Shown: in pieces, positions 25,081 to 32,383 of the stretch
Position numbering within the stretch: the first letter of the stretch is position 1
Layout: every line of letters begins with the position of its first letter
Assembly (NCBI GenBank): GCA_013178375.1
Contig: JABLXQ010000047.1
Location: 1 to 45,401 of the forward strand
Reading direction: 5' to 3'
Source of the DNA: Gammaproteobacteria bacterium
GTDB lineage: Bacteria; Pseudomonadota; Gammaproteobacteria; Pseudomonadales; Ketobacteraceae
DNA length: 45,401 bases
Notes under the pieces: model-generated
What the model was told of the DNA's origin: nothing
Seen by the model: only the letters and a program-made list of their open reading frames with translations
Database searches by the model: none
Program-made: the position numbers and the translations under genes

Positions 25081-26853
25081 TCAGAATTCCTCTGCAGAAA
25101 GGGCCATGATGTCGCTGGCACCGGCGCGGATCGCCGCAATCAGGCTGTCCACCCGGGGCAGAATGCGGTGGAAATAATAGGTGCCAGTTTTCAGCTTGGT
25201 GGCCGCGAACGGATTACCCTTCTGCTGTTCCGCCACCACCATCATGCGCAACCACAGATACGCATAGGTGACATACCCCAGCACATGCAGATAATCGCAG
25301 GCAGCCGCCCCGAGTTCTGCCGGTGTTGCAGCGCCGCGATCCAGCAACGTATGGGTCAGATCCTGCAATTGCGCTGACCGCTGCAGCAGATCTGCCGCAA
25401 ACGGTTTCAATGCAGCGCTGCCAATCTGTTTCGCGCAGTCATTCACTTCCGCCAGAAACAGATCGATGCTGCTGCCACGATTGGCGAACACTTTACGCTG
25501 GATCAGATCCATCGCCTGAATGCCGTTGGTGCCCTCGTAAATCTGGGCGATGCGTGCGTCACGCACCAGTTGCTCCTGGCCCCACTCGCGGATATAGCCG
25601 TGGCCGCCGAATACCTGCTGACCCAGCACAGTGCTGTCCAGACCCAGATCCGTGAAGAAAGCCTTGGCCACTGGCGTCAGCAACGCCACCAGCGCGTCGG
25701 CGCGGGCACGCTGTTCGGCACTTTCGGCATGCTTGGCCAGATCCAGCTGCATGCCCAGATACACCGCCAGCGCGCGGCCAGCTTCGGTGGTGGCGCGGAT
25801 GTTCAGCAGCATGCGGCGCACATCCGGATGCACGATGATCGGATCTGCCGCGCGGGACTTGTCGCCGCCATTCACATCGCGTCCCTGCAGACGCTCGCGG
25901 GCATAGGCCACCGCGTTCTGGTACGACCTGTCGGCGCAGCCGGTACCCTGAATCCCGATCGACAGCCGCTCGCAGTTCATCATGGTGAACATGCAGGCCA
26001 GGCCCTTGTTCTCTTCACCCACCAGATAACCGCGCGCGCCGTCAAAATTCAGCACGCAGGTGGCGGAGGCCTTGATCCCCATCTTGTGTTCGATGGAGCC
26101 GCAGTTGACGCCGTTGTGATGCTCCAGCGAGCCGTCCGCGTTTACCCAGATCTTGGGCACCAGGAACAGGGAAATGCCGCGGGAACCGGCCGGCGCGTCC
26201 GGCAGTTTTGCCAGAACCAGATGGATGATGTTGTCGCTCAGGTCATGCTCGCCACCGGTGATGAAGATCTTGGTGCCACTGATGGCGTAAGTACCGTCAC
26301 CGTTGGGCACGGCTTTCGTGCGGATCAGGCCCAGGTCGCTGCCGGAGTGGGCTTCGGTCAGGCACATGGAGCCGGTCCATTCGCCGGCATAGAGTTTCGG
26401 CAGAAAGCGCTGTTTGAGTTCGTCGGTGGCGTGGGCGTCGATGGACATGCAGGCGCCGACGGACAATGCCGGGTACAACGCGAACGAACTGTTGGCGGCG
26501 TAGAGCATCTCCTCCACCAGCACCGACAGGGCCTTGGGCATGCCCAGGCCGCCGAAGTCCGGGTTGCCGGTCAGGGCGGTGAAGCCGCCGTCGCGCCAGA
26601 CCCGGTAGGCGTCGACGAAGCCGGCCGGTGTAGTGACCACGCCGTTGTTCCACTGGGCGCCTTCCTCGTCGCCGGAGCGGTTCAGCGGGGCGATGCGTTC
26701 CTCGGTGATGCGGGCGGCTTCCGCCAGCATGGCGTCGGCGGTGTCGCGGTCGAGCTGGGCGGAGAAGTCCGGTATCTGCTGCCATTGCCGGTGGGCCTGC
26801 AGCACGTCGTAAAGTACGAATTGCATGTCCTGAAGGGGGCTGCGGTACGACAT
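25081..26853 (-). CDS. acyl-CoA dehydrogenase (long ~590-aa FadE/DmdC-like subfamily)
   Basis: The 590-aa flavoenzyme has N-terminal, middle and C-terminal acyl-CoA dehydrogenase domains, with an extra C-terminal helical extension that makes it about 200 residues longer than classic enzymes. Landmarks are MCLTEAHSGSDLG (flavin site), E-x-K-M-G-I-K-A-S-A-T-C, the F-G-G-H-G-Y-I-R-E-W loop and IYEGTNGIQAMDL with the catalytic-base Glu. It should catalyse the first oxidation step of fatty acyl-CoA breakdown; exact chain length is unknown. I start at ATG 26853 with GAGG six bases before it (GTG 26865 is in frame). The divergent PrpR/ScfR-type regulator and the operator at 26866-26876 suggest acyl-CoA control. 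Confidence 0.92.
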   Translation of the reverse strand: MSYRSPLQDMQFVLYDVLQAHRQWQQIPDFSAQLDRDTADAMLAEAARITEERIAPLNRSGDEEGAQWNNGVVTTPAGFVDAYRVWRDGGFTALTGNPDFGGLGMPKALSVLVEEMLYAANSSFALYPALSVGACMSIDAHATDELKQRFLPKLYAGEWTGSMCLTEAHSGSDLGLIRTKAVPNGDGTYAISGTKIFITGGEHDLSDNIIHLVLAKLPDAPAGSRGISLFLVPKIWVNADGSLEHHNGVNCGSIEHKMGIKASATCVLNFDGARGYLVGEENKGLACMFTMMNCERLSIGIQGTGCADRSYQNAVAYARERLQGRDVNGGDKSRAADPIIVHPDVRRMLLNIRATTEAGRALAVYLGMQLDLAKHAESAEQRARADALVALLTPVAKAFFTDLGLDSTVLGQQVFGGHGYIREWGQEQLVRDARIAQIYEGTNGIQAMDLIQRKVFANRGSSIDLFLAEVNDCAKQIGSAALKPFAADLLQRSAQLQDLTHTLLDRGAATPAELGAAACDYLHVLGYVTYAYLWLRMMVVAEQQKGNPFAATKLKTGTYYFHRILPRVDSLIAAIRAGASDIMALSAEEF

Positions 26854-26865
26854 GGGACACCTCAC

Positions 26866-26876
26866 AACTTTGCAAA
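26866..26876. promoter_or_regulatory. candidate PrpR/RamB/ScfR-type operator at the dehydrogenase promoter
   Basis: AACTTTGCAAA matches the core I remember for RamB/PrpR-family sites (AAACTTTGCAAA). It lies just after the minus-strand TATAAT at 26885-26890, about where transcription would start, and 13 bases before the dehydrogenase ATG. Confidence 0.55.
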
Positions 26877-26884
26877 TTTATAGA

Positions 26885-26890
26885 ATTATA
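26885..26890 (-). promoter_or_regulatory. -10 box of the acyl-CoA dehydrogenase promoter
   Basis: The minus strand reads TATAAT, preceded by GTTC, about 30 bases before the ATG. The -35 region is weak, so an activator could be needed. Confidence 0.5.
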
Positions 26891-26974
26891 GAACGCAAAC
26901 CCGGGTGCGGGCGGATGCATTATTGGAACGCAACCCAGATGTGGCAAGGCGTGCAGCAGGGGAAACGTGCTGTA

Positions 26975-27022
26975 TTGCAAAGACTTTTGCGATTACACTT
27001 GTAAAATTGCAAACTTTGCAAA
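26975..27022. promoter_or_regulatory. two further TTGCAAA palindromes in the dehydrogenase/regulator intergenic region
   Basis: TTGCAAACTTTGCAA (27007-27021) is a perfect 7-1-7 palindrome and, extended to 27022, contains AAACTTTGCAAA. An imperfect copy, TTGCAAA-GAC-TTTTGCG, lies at 26975-26991. With the site at 26866-26876 this makes three related sites in a 365-base divergent region. Confidence 0.6.
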
Positions 27023-27085
27023 TTGGCTTGATTTACAAAACCGGTCTTTATGAGCAATCGTAACGTGAAAGTGGTACTGCGAGGC

Positions 27086-27191
27086 CTCAGGGTGGCGCTG
27101 GCTCGCGGGGCACGCCACAAGTACATCCCTGTAGGCTCGACAGCGGCCATCCATGGCCGCTGACGTCCCCGCGAGCCAGCGCCACCCTGAG
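27086..27191. repeat. REP-like nested palindromic element
   Basis: Two perfect 25-base arms (27086-27110 and 27167-27191, beginning CTCAGGGTGGCGCTGG) face each other. Inside are CAGCGGCCAT/ATGGCCGCTG (27141-27150 with 27153-27162) and TACA-TCCC-TGTA. The structure looks like a dispersed REP/BIME or miniature element rather than a terminator. It ends 27 bases before the regulator ATG at 27219. Confidence 0.65.
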
Positions 27192-27218
27192 ACCACTAAC
27201 CTACGTGCCACATCGTCC

Positions 27219-28649
27219 ATGACCAATCGCAAACGCAAACTCTTCCTCGGCAGCAAGATCCGCCGCTTCCGTGAACTGCAGCAGCTGAGCCAGGCGGACC
27301 TCGCCTACAAACTCGGCCTGTCCGCCAGCTACCTGAACCAGATCGAGAACGACCAGCGCCCGCTCACCGTGCAGGTGCTGCTCAAGCTGGGCACCCTGTT
27401 CGACATCGACCTCACCCACTTCTCCGAGGAAGAGGACGACCGTCTGATGGCGGAGCTGAAAGACTGCATGGAAGACCCGCTGTTCAAGCACGAACGCGTC
27501 GGACTGGCAGACCTGAAGGAAATCGTCGGCCGCTCCCCCGCCTTCGCCCGCCATTTTCTCACCCTGTACCAGTCCTACCACCAGGCCAACCAGAACTACG
27601 CCGGCCTGGCCCAGGACATGACCGGCGACGAAGCCGTGCGCTCCATCGATGGCCCACAGTTTCCCTACGAGGAAGTGCGCGATTATTTCTACTACCAGAA
27701 CAATTATTTCGACGAACTGGACCGGGCGGCAGAAGCGATTTTCCAGCGCGAGGGCCTGTCGCTGGGCGAAGGCGAAACCCAGCTGATCGAATATGTGAAA
27801 CGCAAGCACGGCATCGAGGTGCTGGTAGATGCCGAAGGCGACCGCCTGCGTCATTTCGATCCGGCGCAGCAGCGGCTGACGCTATCGAAACTGCTGTCGC
27901 TGAAACAGCGCGTGTTTCAGCTCGCACACCAGATCTGCCTGCTGGAACAGAAACCGCTGCTGGACGACATGATCCACCGCGCGCGTTTCTCCAGCGAGGA
28001 GACCAATGCCGTGTGCCGGGTAGGGCTGGCGAATTATTTCGCCGGCGCGCTGCTGATGCCCTATTCGTTGTTTTTAAGAAAAGCCCAGCAGGAACGCTAC
28101 GACATCGAGCGTCTGCAGATCATTTTCAACGTCAGCTTCGAACAGATCTGCCACCGCCTCAGCACCCTGCAGCGCCCCGGCGAAAAGGGCATTCCGTTTT
28201 ATTTCGTGCGGGTGGATGCCGCCGGCAATATCTCCAAGCGCCAGAGCGCCAGCAGTTTTCATTTCGCCCGTGTGGGTGGCGCCTGTCCGCTGTGGAACGT
28301 GCACGAAGCCTTCGCGCAGCCAGGTAAAATTTTGCGCCAGGTGGCACAGATGCCAGACGGCAAAACCTATTTCTGCATCGCGCGCACGGTCAGCCGCACT
28401 GAGGGCGGCTATTTAATGCCGCAGAAGAATTTCGCGGTGGGACTGGGCTGCGAGATCGCCCATGCGCCGCAGCTGATTTATTCGGTGGGGATTGATCTGA
28501 ACGACAAGGAAGCGGCGGTACCGATCGGCGTAAGTTGCCGCGTGTGCGAGCGCACCAACTGCCCGCAGCGGGCGTTCCCCCCAATCGGCAAGAAAATCCA
28601 GATCAGTGAGAACGAGCGCGAATTTCTGCCCTACCGGTTTGAGTCATAA
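27219..28649 (+). CDS. PrpR/RamB/ScfR-family transcriptional regulator (short-chain acyl metabolism)
   Basis: The 476-aa regulator has an N-terminal XRE helix-turn-helix (about 8-65: LSQADLAYKLGLSASYLNQ), a DUF955/IrrE-like middle (about 150-280) that lacks a HExxH zinc motif (it has AHQICLLE), and the C-terminal DUF2083 region ending in CRVCERTNCPQRAFPP at 440-455. PrpR and RamB of actinobacteria use this layout to sense acyl-CoA (PrpR with a Cys-bound iron-sulfur cluster). ATG 27219 has no clear Shine-Dalgarno sequence. The gene is divergent from an acyl-CoA dehydrogenase and converges, with a six-base gap, on the first hybrid kinase. Confidence 0.88.
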   Translation: MTNRKRKLFLGSKIRRFRELQQLSQADLAYKLGLSASYLNQIENDQRPLTVQVLLKLGTLFDIDLTHFSEEEDDRLMAELKDCMEDPLFKHERVGLADLKEIVGRSPAFARHFLTLYQSYHQANQNYAGLAQDMTGDEAVRSIDGPQFPYEEVRDYFYYQNNYFDELDRAAEAIFQREGLSLGEGETQLIEYVKRKHGIEVLVDAEGDRLRHFDPAQQRLTLSKLLSLKQRVFQLAHQICLLEQKPLLDDMIHRARFSSEETNAVCRVGLANYFAGALLMPYSLFLRKAQQERYDIERLQIIFNVSFEQICHRLSTLQRPGEKGIPFYFVRVDAAGNISKRQSASSFHFARVGGACPLWNVHEAFAQPGKILRQVAQMPDGKTYFCIARTVSRTEGGYLMPQKNFAVGLGCEIAHAPQLIYSVGIDLNDKEAAVPIGVSCRVCERTNCPQRAFPPIGKKIQISENEREFLPYRFES

Positions 28650-28655
28650 AGTGGG

Positions 28656-30440
28656 TCACACCTGCACCGTCATCAGGTAATGCCCCAGCACCGCGCGCAA
28701 TTCTTCAAGGGAAACCGGCTTTTTCAGGAAGCCGTTCATGCCGCAGTCCAGGCAGTTGCGGCGATCGGCATCGGTGGCATTCGCCGTCAGCGCAACGATC
28801 GGCGTATCCCGCAACGGCTCGGGCAGCTTGCGAATCTGGCGGGTCGCCTCCAGCCCGTCCATCAATGGCATCTGGCAATCCATCAACACCAGATCCACCA
28901 GTTTGCTCTGCATCAGATCCAGCGCCTGATAACCGTTGCGTGCGCTGACCACATTGCAGCCCAGATGCTTCAGGTAACCCTTCAGCACCATCAGGTTCAC
29001 CAGATTGTCCTCGGCCACCAGCACCAGACCGGAACGGCGATAACTGCCACCGGTCAGCGTCGTGGAATCAGGCCCGGATTCCGGCGCTGTATCGCCAAAC
29101 TTCACCGGCACAATGAATTCCACTTCCAGCCCGCCGCTCTCACGATTGCGCAGCGTCAGACTGCCACCCAGCAAGTGCGCAATCGCATGACAGGTGGCCA
29201 GCCCGATGCCCATGCCACCATGTCGGCGACTGAAGGAACCATCGAGCTGACGGAACGGACGCCCCAGCTCCGCCAGCAGCGGCTCCGGAATTCCCGGTCC
29301 CGAATCCTGCACCAGCACGCGGATGCTGCCCTCGCCCACCGCCGCCGACTTGTTCGCCTGCCCGATCGACAGACACACGGCCCCATGATCGGAAAATTTC
29401 AGCGCATTGCTCAGCAGATGGCGAATCACGTAGAGAATTTTACCTTCGTGGCTGACCAGCACCCGGTCCAGCACCACGCCACCATAAAATTCCAGCGCCA
29501 GATTTTTATCCTCGAACTCCGGCCGCAGCGCTGCCAGCAACCGGGTCAGGCCACCGCGCAGACGAAACTCGCCCACGTGCAACGCCTCCTGCCCCGCCAT
29601 CAATTCACTGAACTGCAGCAGATCGTCGATGGAACTCATCATGCTGATGGCAGACCGGTTGGCCACATCGAGCCAGGACACCTGCTCCCGGTCCAGCGTC
29701 GTGGCACGTAACAGGCTGAGCGCACCGATGATGCCATTCATGGGCGTGCGCAGCTCGTGACTGATGGCACTCAGAAATTCGTCTTTCAGGCGATCGCTGC
29801 GATTGATTTCCCGCAACACCCGCGCCGAAATCGCCCAGGCCAGCACGCCCAGCGCCACAATGACCAGCGCACCCAACACCGCACCCCAAAGATTGGCGCG
29901 GTTCACCGCCAGATTGGTTTCGCGCAACAGATTGCGGTAAGCAGCCTGCCGGGCGGCATGCAGCCCGCCGATCCAGTCGCTCAGCAATTGGTAATCCCGC
30001 AGCGACGCTTCCATCGCGCCCTTGTAGCCCGGCAATTGCCGGGGATCTGCCACCAGCGCTTCCGTCAGCAACAATGCCGGCTGCACATAGGCTTCGAATG
30101 CGGCGCTGATGCCCTCCACTTCATCCGCCAGATCCGGATCACGCGTACGCAGCCGCACCAACCGCTCGCGCGCGTGCTGCACCACCTGACGGGTATCGTC
30201 CAACAGCACCGGATCTTCCAGGCCCACTGCCGTGGCAAAACCTTCCCGCATGCTGTTCAGATCCTGCTGCAGCAGACGGATTTCTTCGATGATGGGATAG
30301 TGATGATGTTGCAGTTGGTCCAGGCGATCCGCGTTCACCGCCGCCAGCACCACGTTAACCAATAAATAGGAAAGAAATGCCAGACCACCGATAACGGCAA
30401 TCAACATGATCTGCAGGCGGATGCGGGCGTTTCTTTCCAT
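28656..30440 (-). CDS. hybrid sensor histidine kinase/response regulator, cassette copy 1
   Basis: The 594-aa protein has a membrane segment (about 10-33), a periplasmic helical sensor domain (about 34-182, with the AVGLED motif at 71-76), a second membrane segment (about 183-206), a HisKA dimerisation domain with phosphoacceptor His228 in SHELRTPMNG, an ATPase domain (N-box LLSNALKFS, DSGPGIP, GGMGIGLA) and a C-terminal receiver with phosphoacceptor Asp near 521 (LMDCQMPLMDG) and Lys in KKP. There is no HAMP or PAS domain and no output domain, so it must pass phosphate to a HPt or regulator elsewhere. It is divergent from the porin at 30624 and is the paralogue of the kinase at 32319-34133. 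Confidence 0.93.
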   Translation of the reverse strand: MERNARIRLQIMLIAVIGGLAFLSYLLVNVVLAAVNADRLDQLQHHHYPIIEEIRLLQQDLNSMREGFATAVGLEDPVLLDDTRQVVQHARERLVRLRTRDPDLADEVEGISAAFEAYVQPALLLTEALVADPRQLPGYKGAMEASLRDYQLLSDWIGGLHAARQAAYRNLLRETNLAVNRANLWGAVLGALVIVALGVLAWAISARVLREINRSDRLKDEFLSAISHELRTPMNGIIGALSLLRATTLDREQVSWLDVANRSAISMMSSIDDLLQFSELMAGQEALHVGEFRLRGGLTRLLAALRPEFEDKNLALEFYGGVVLDRVLVSHEGKILYVIRHLLSNALKFSDHGAVCLSIGQANKSAAVGEGSIRVLVQDSGPGIPEPLLAELGRPFRQLDGSFSRRHGGMGIGLATCHAIAHLLGGSLTLRNRESGGLEVEFIVPVKFGDTAPESGPDSTTLTGGSYRRSGLVLVAEDNLVNLMVLKGYLKHLGCNVVSARNGYQALDLMQSKLVDLVLMDCQMPLMDGLEATRQIRKLPEPLRDTPIVALTANATDADRRNCLDCGMNGFLKKPVSLEELRAVLGHYLMTVQV

Positions 30441-30472
30441 GGCGATAGCGAATTCTTTTTATACTTCCATCA

Positions 30473-30497
30473 AGCTGTGACGAGCAGTCGCACAGCT
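30473..30497. promoter_or_regulatory. interrupted palindrome in the kinase 1/porin 1 divergent region
   Basis: AGCTGTG (30473-30479) and CACAGCT (30491-30497) flank an inner CGA-GCAG-TCG inverted repeat, a 25-base operator-like palindrome. It lies between the divergent starts at 30440 and 30624. The second cassette shows no obvious copy. Confidence 0.4.
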
Positions 30498-30530
30498 ACA
30501 AATCGACACAGGATAGGTCGGGTGTCTGAC

Positions 30531-30560
30531 TACACAGGCCGTTATTGAGCATTTTATACT
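30531..30560 (+). promoter_or_regulatory. candidate promoter of porin 1
   Basis: TATACT at 30555-30560 is a strong -10; TACACA at 30531-30536 is a four-of-six -35 at 18 bases. The ATG lies about 60 bases further on. Confidence 0.5.
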
Positions 30561-30623
30561 CGCCTGCCGCTTTCCAGTTGCAGCAATTGATTGTGATTGT
30601 GTAAACGAACAAGAGTACAGGGA

Positions 30624-31874
30624 ATGTCGAAACCGAACCATTTGTTCACCAAGGGAAAACGCATACTGCTGGGCCTGCTGGTCAGCACGCCGGCATTGGC
30701 CGGGGACGACTGGTCGTTCTCCGGATTTGCCTCCCTGGGCGCCGGCCGGGTGGAAGACAGCGCCTACACGTACATGGATTACAGCGGCGAAGAATGGAGT
30801 TATGAATCCGACAGTGCCTTTGGTCTGCACGCCCGCGGCAATCTGGCGGAACGCCTGTCCGTCACCCTGCAGGTGGTGAGCCGGGGGCACAATTGGGATG
30901 ACACCGCCGAATTCGAACCGGAGCTGGACTGGCTTTTCCTGAGCTATCAGCTCGATTCCGAATGGCGCGTCCGCCTGGGCCGCATGCGCACCCCCCACTA
31001 CCTGTATTCGGAAACGGTCGACGTTGGCTATTCCTATGTCTGGGTGCGCCCGCCGGTGGATGTGTATTCGCCCCTCCTCGCCCCGTTCAGCAATTTCGAT
31101 GGATTTGACGTTGCCTGGATCACTGACTGGCGCGACCTCACCATCGACTTGCAACTGCTGGCAGGGCACATGGAGCGTTCCCGCGATTCACTGAATATCG
31201 AAGTGGAACCGATGGTGGGTGGCAATCTGACCGTGCAAAAAGGTGAAGTCACCCTGCGCTACGGCCTGATCTTTGACAGGACCGATATCGAAGTAGACGC
31301 CTACAAGGAAGCAGAATCCACGTACCGCGCCGCCGCCAGCATCGACCCCCTGTTTGCCGAAATTGCCGACGCCCACAGCGCCGATGACGCCTGGTACCGC
31401 TACCAGACCCTGGGCGCCCGCTGGGAACACGGCGACTTCGCCCTGATCGGCGAAGTCTTCGATATCCAGAACCTCGACGAAGGCTACACCAACAACGCCA
31501 ACGGCTGGTACACATCGCTGCAGTACCGGCTGGGCAAGTTCACGCCGTACTGCGTGGCAGGCCAGTTCACCGACAACTTCAACGAAGAAATGGAGGACGA
31601 CATCCAGGCCAGCTACGCCATCGTGCCCGTTGGATATTACGCTGCGCTGGATAATTTGCGCGCCACCAGTCTGGCTGTCGTGAGCGGGCTCAACTATGAG
31701 CAGAACACCTGGACGGTGGGCGTGCGCTACGAACTGCTGTCGAATCTCTCGCTGAAAGGGGAATGGCAGTACTTCGAATTTGCCTATGGCTCCAGCGGGC
31801 AAATGCAGCAACAGACTGGCGACGCGACCCAGTCCACTTCTCTCACCACCTTCGTGCTCGATCTGGTGTTCTGA
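30624..31874 (+). CDS. outer-membrane porin-like beta-barrel, cassette copy 1
   Basis: The 416-aa protein has a signal peptide (about 1-26, ending TPALA) and a repetitive amphipathic barrel: W-S-F-S-G-F-A-S-L-G-A-G, ELDWLFLSYQL, W-R-V-R-L-G-R-M-R-T-P-H-Y-L, VGYSYVWVRPPVDVY and FSNFDGFDVAW, ending F-V-L-D-L-V-F with a terminal Phe. This matches the general Gram-negative porin pattern and the second copy at 34283, which has exactly the same length. The AGGGA just before ATG 30624 is unusually close; TTG 30597 is an in-frame alternative. The small binding protein starts two bases after the stop, so they form an operon. Substrate unknown. Confidence 0.78.
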   Translation: MSKPNHLFTKGKRILLGLLVSTPALAGDDWSFSGFASLGAGRVEDSAYTYMDYSGEEWSYESDSAFGLHARGNLAERLSVTLQVVSRGHNWDDTAEFEPELDWLFLSYQLDSEWRVRLGRMRTPHYLYSETVDVGYSYVWVRPPVDVYSPLLAPFSNFDGFDVAWITDWRDLTIDLQLLAGHMERSRDSLNIEVEPMVGGNLTVQKGEVTLRYGLIFDRTDIEVDAYKEAESTYRAAASIDPLFAEIADAHSADDAWYRYQTLGARWEHGDFALIGEVFDIQNLDEGYTNNANGWYTSLQYRLGKFTPYCVAGQFTDNFNEEMEDDIQASYAIVPVGYYAALDNLRATSLAVVSGLNYEQNTWTVGVRYELLSNLSLKGEWQYFEFAYGSSGQMQQQTGDATQSTSLTTFVLDLVF

Positions 31875-31876
31875 CG

Positions 31877-32383
31877 ATGACAGGACACACTGCGCGCACC
31901 GTTCCATTGCTGATCCTGCTGGCCCTGCTCCAGCTGTGGAGCGGCAGCGCGCGCGCCGATATCGCCATCATCGTGCATCCGCAAAATCCCCTGACAAACC
32001 TGACGGAGGAGGATCTGAAAAAAATCTTCCTGGGCCGGCTGCCACTGTTCCCGCAGACCGGACAGGAAATTCATCCGCTGGACTTGCCCGAAGAACACAC
32101 CACTTTCGCGGATTTCTATCGCCGCGTGTTGCAGCTGGACGGCACCAAACTGAAACGCTACCGGGCCTACTACCTGTTCAGCGGACGCGGCCGTCTGCCG
32201 GCCGGTGCGAACTCGGTGGTGGAGATGATCCGGAAAGTGTCCGAAGACACCGCCGCCATCGGCTACGTCGACGCGGCACATGTGTCGGACAAAACCAGAA
32301 CGCTGCTGATCCTGCGCACTAACCCCGAGGCGCCCCGGCCGGATACGCAGGCACGGCAAGGTAAGGCTGCAACGACGCCCTGA
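31877..32383 (+). CDS. small PstS-like periplasmic binding protein, cassette copy 1
   Basis: The 168-aa protein has a signal peptide (about 1-29, ending GSARA) and one substrate-binding-like lobe: DIAIIVHPQNPLTNLTEEDL, KKIFLGRLPLFP, K-R-Y-R-A-Y-Y-L-F-S-G-R-G-R-L-P and A-I-G-Y-V-D-A. These motifs occur in phosphate ABC-transport binding proteins (COG0226 type), but at this length it is about half a PstS, and no permease or ATPase is nearby. It could present a ligand such as an anion to the neighbouring kinase. Its last 65 bases overlap the 3' end of kinase 2 on the opposite strand. It has a C-terminal extension compared with copy 2. Confidence 0.78.
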   Translation: MTGHTARTVPLLILLALLQLWSGSARADIAIIVHPQNPLTNLTEEDLKKIFLGRLPLFPQTGQEIHPLDLPEEHTTFADFYRRVLQLDGTKLKRYRAYYLFSGRGRLPAGANSVVEMIRKVSEDTAAIGYVDAAHVSDKTRTLLILRTNPEAPRPDTQARQGKAATTP

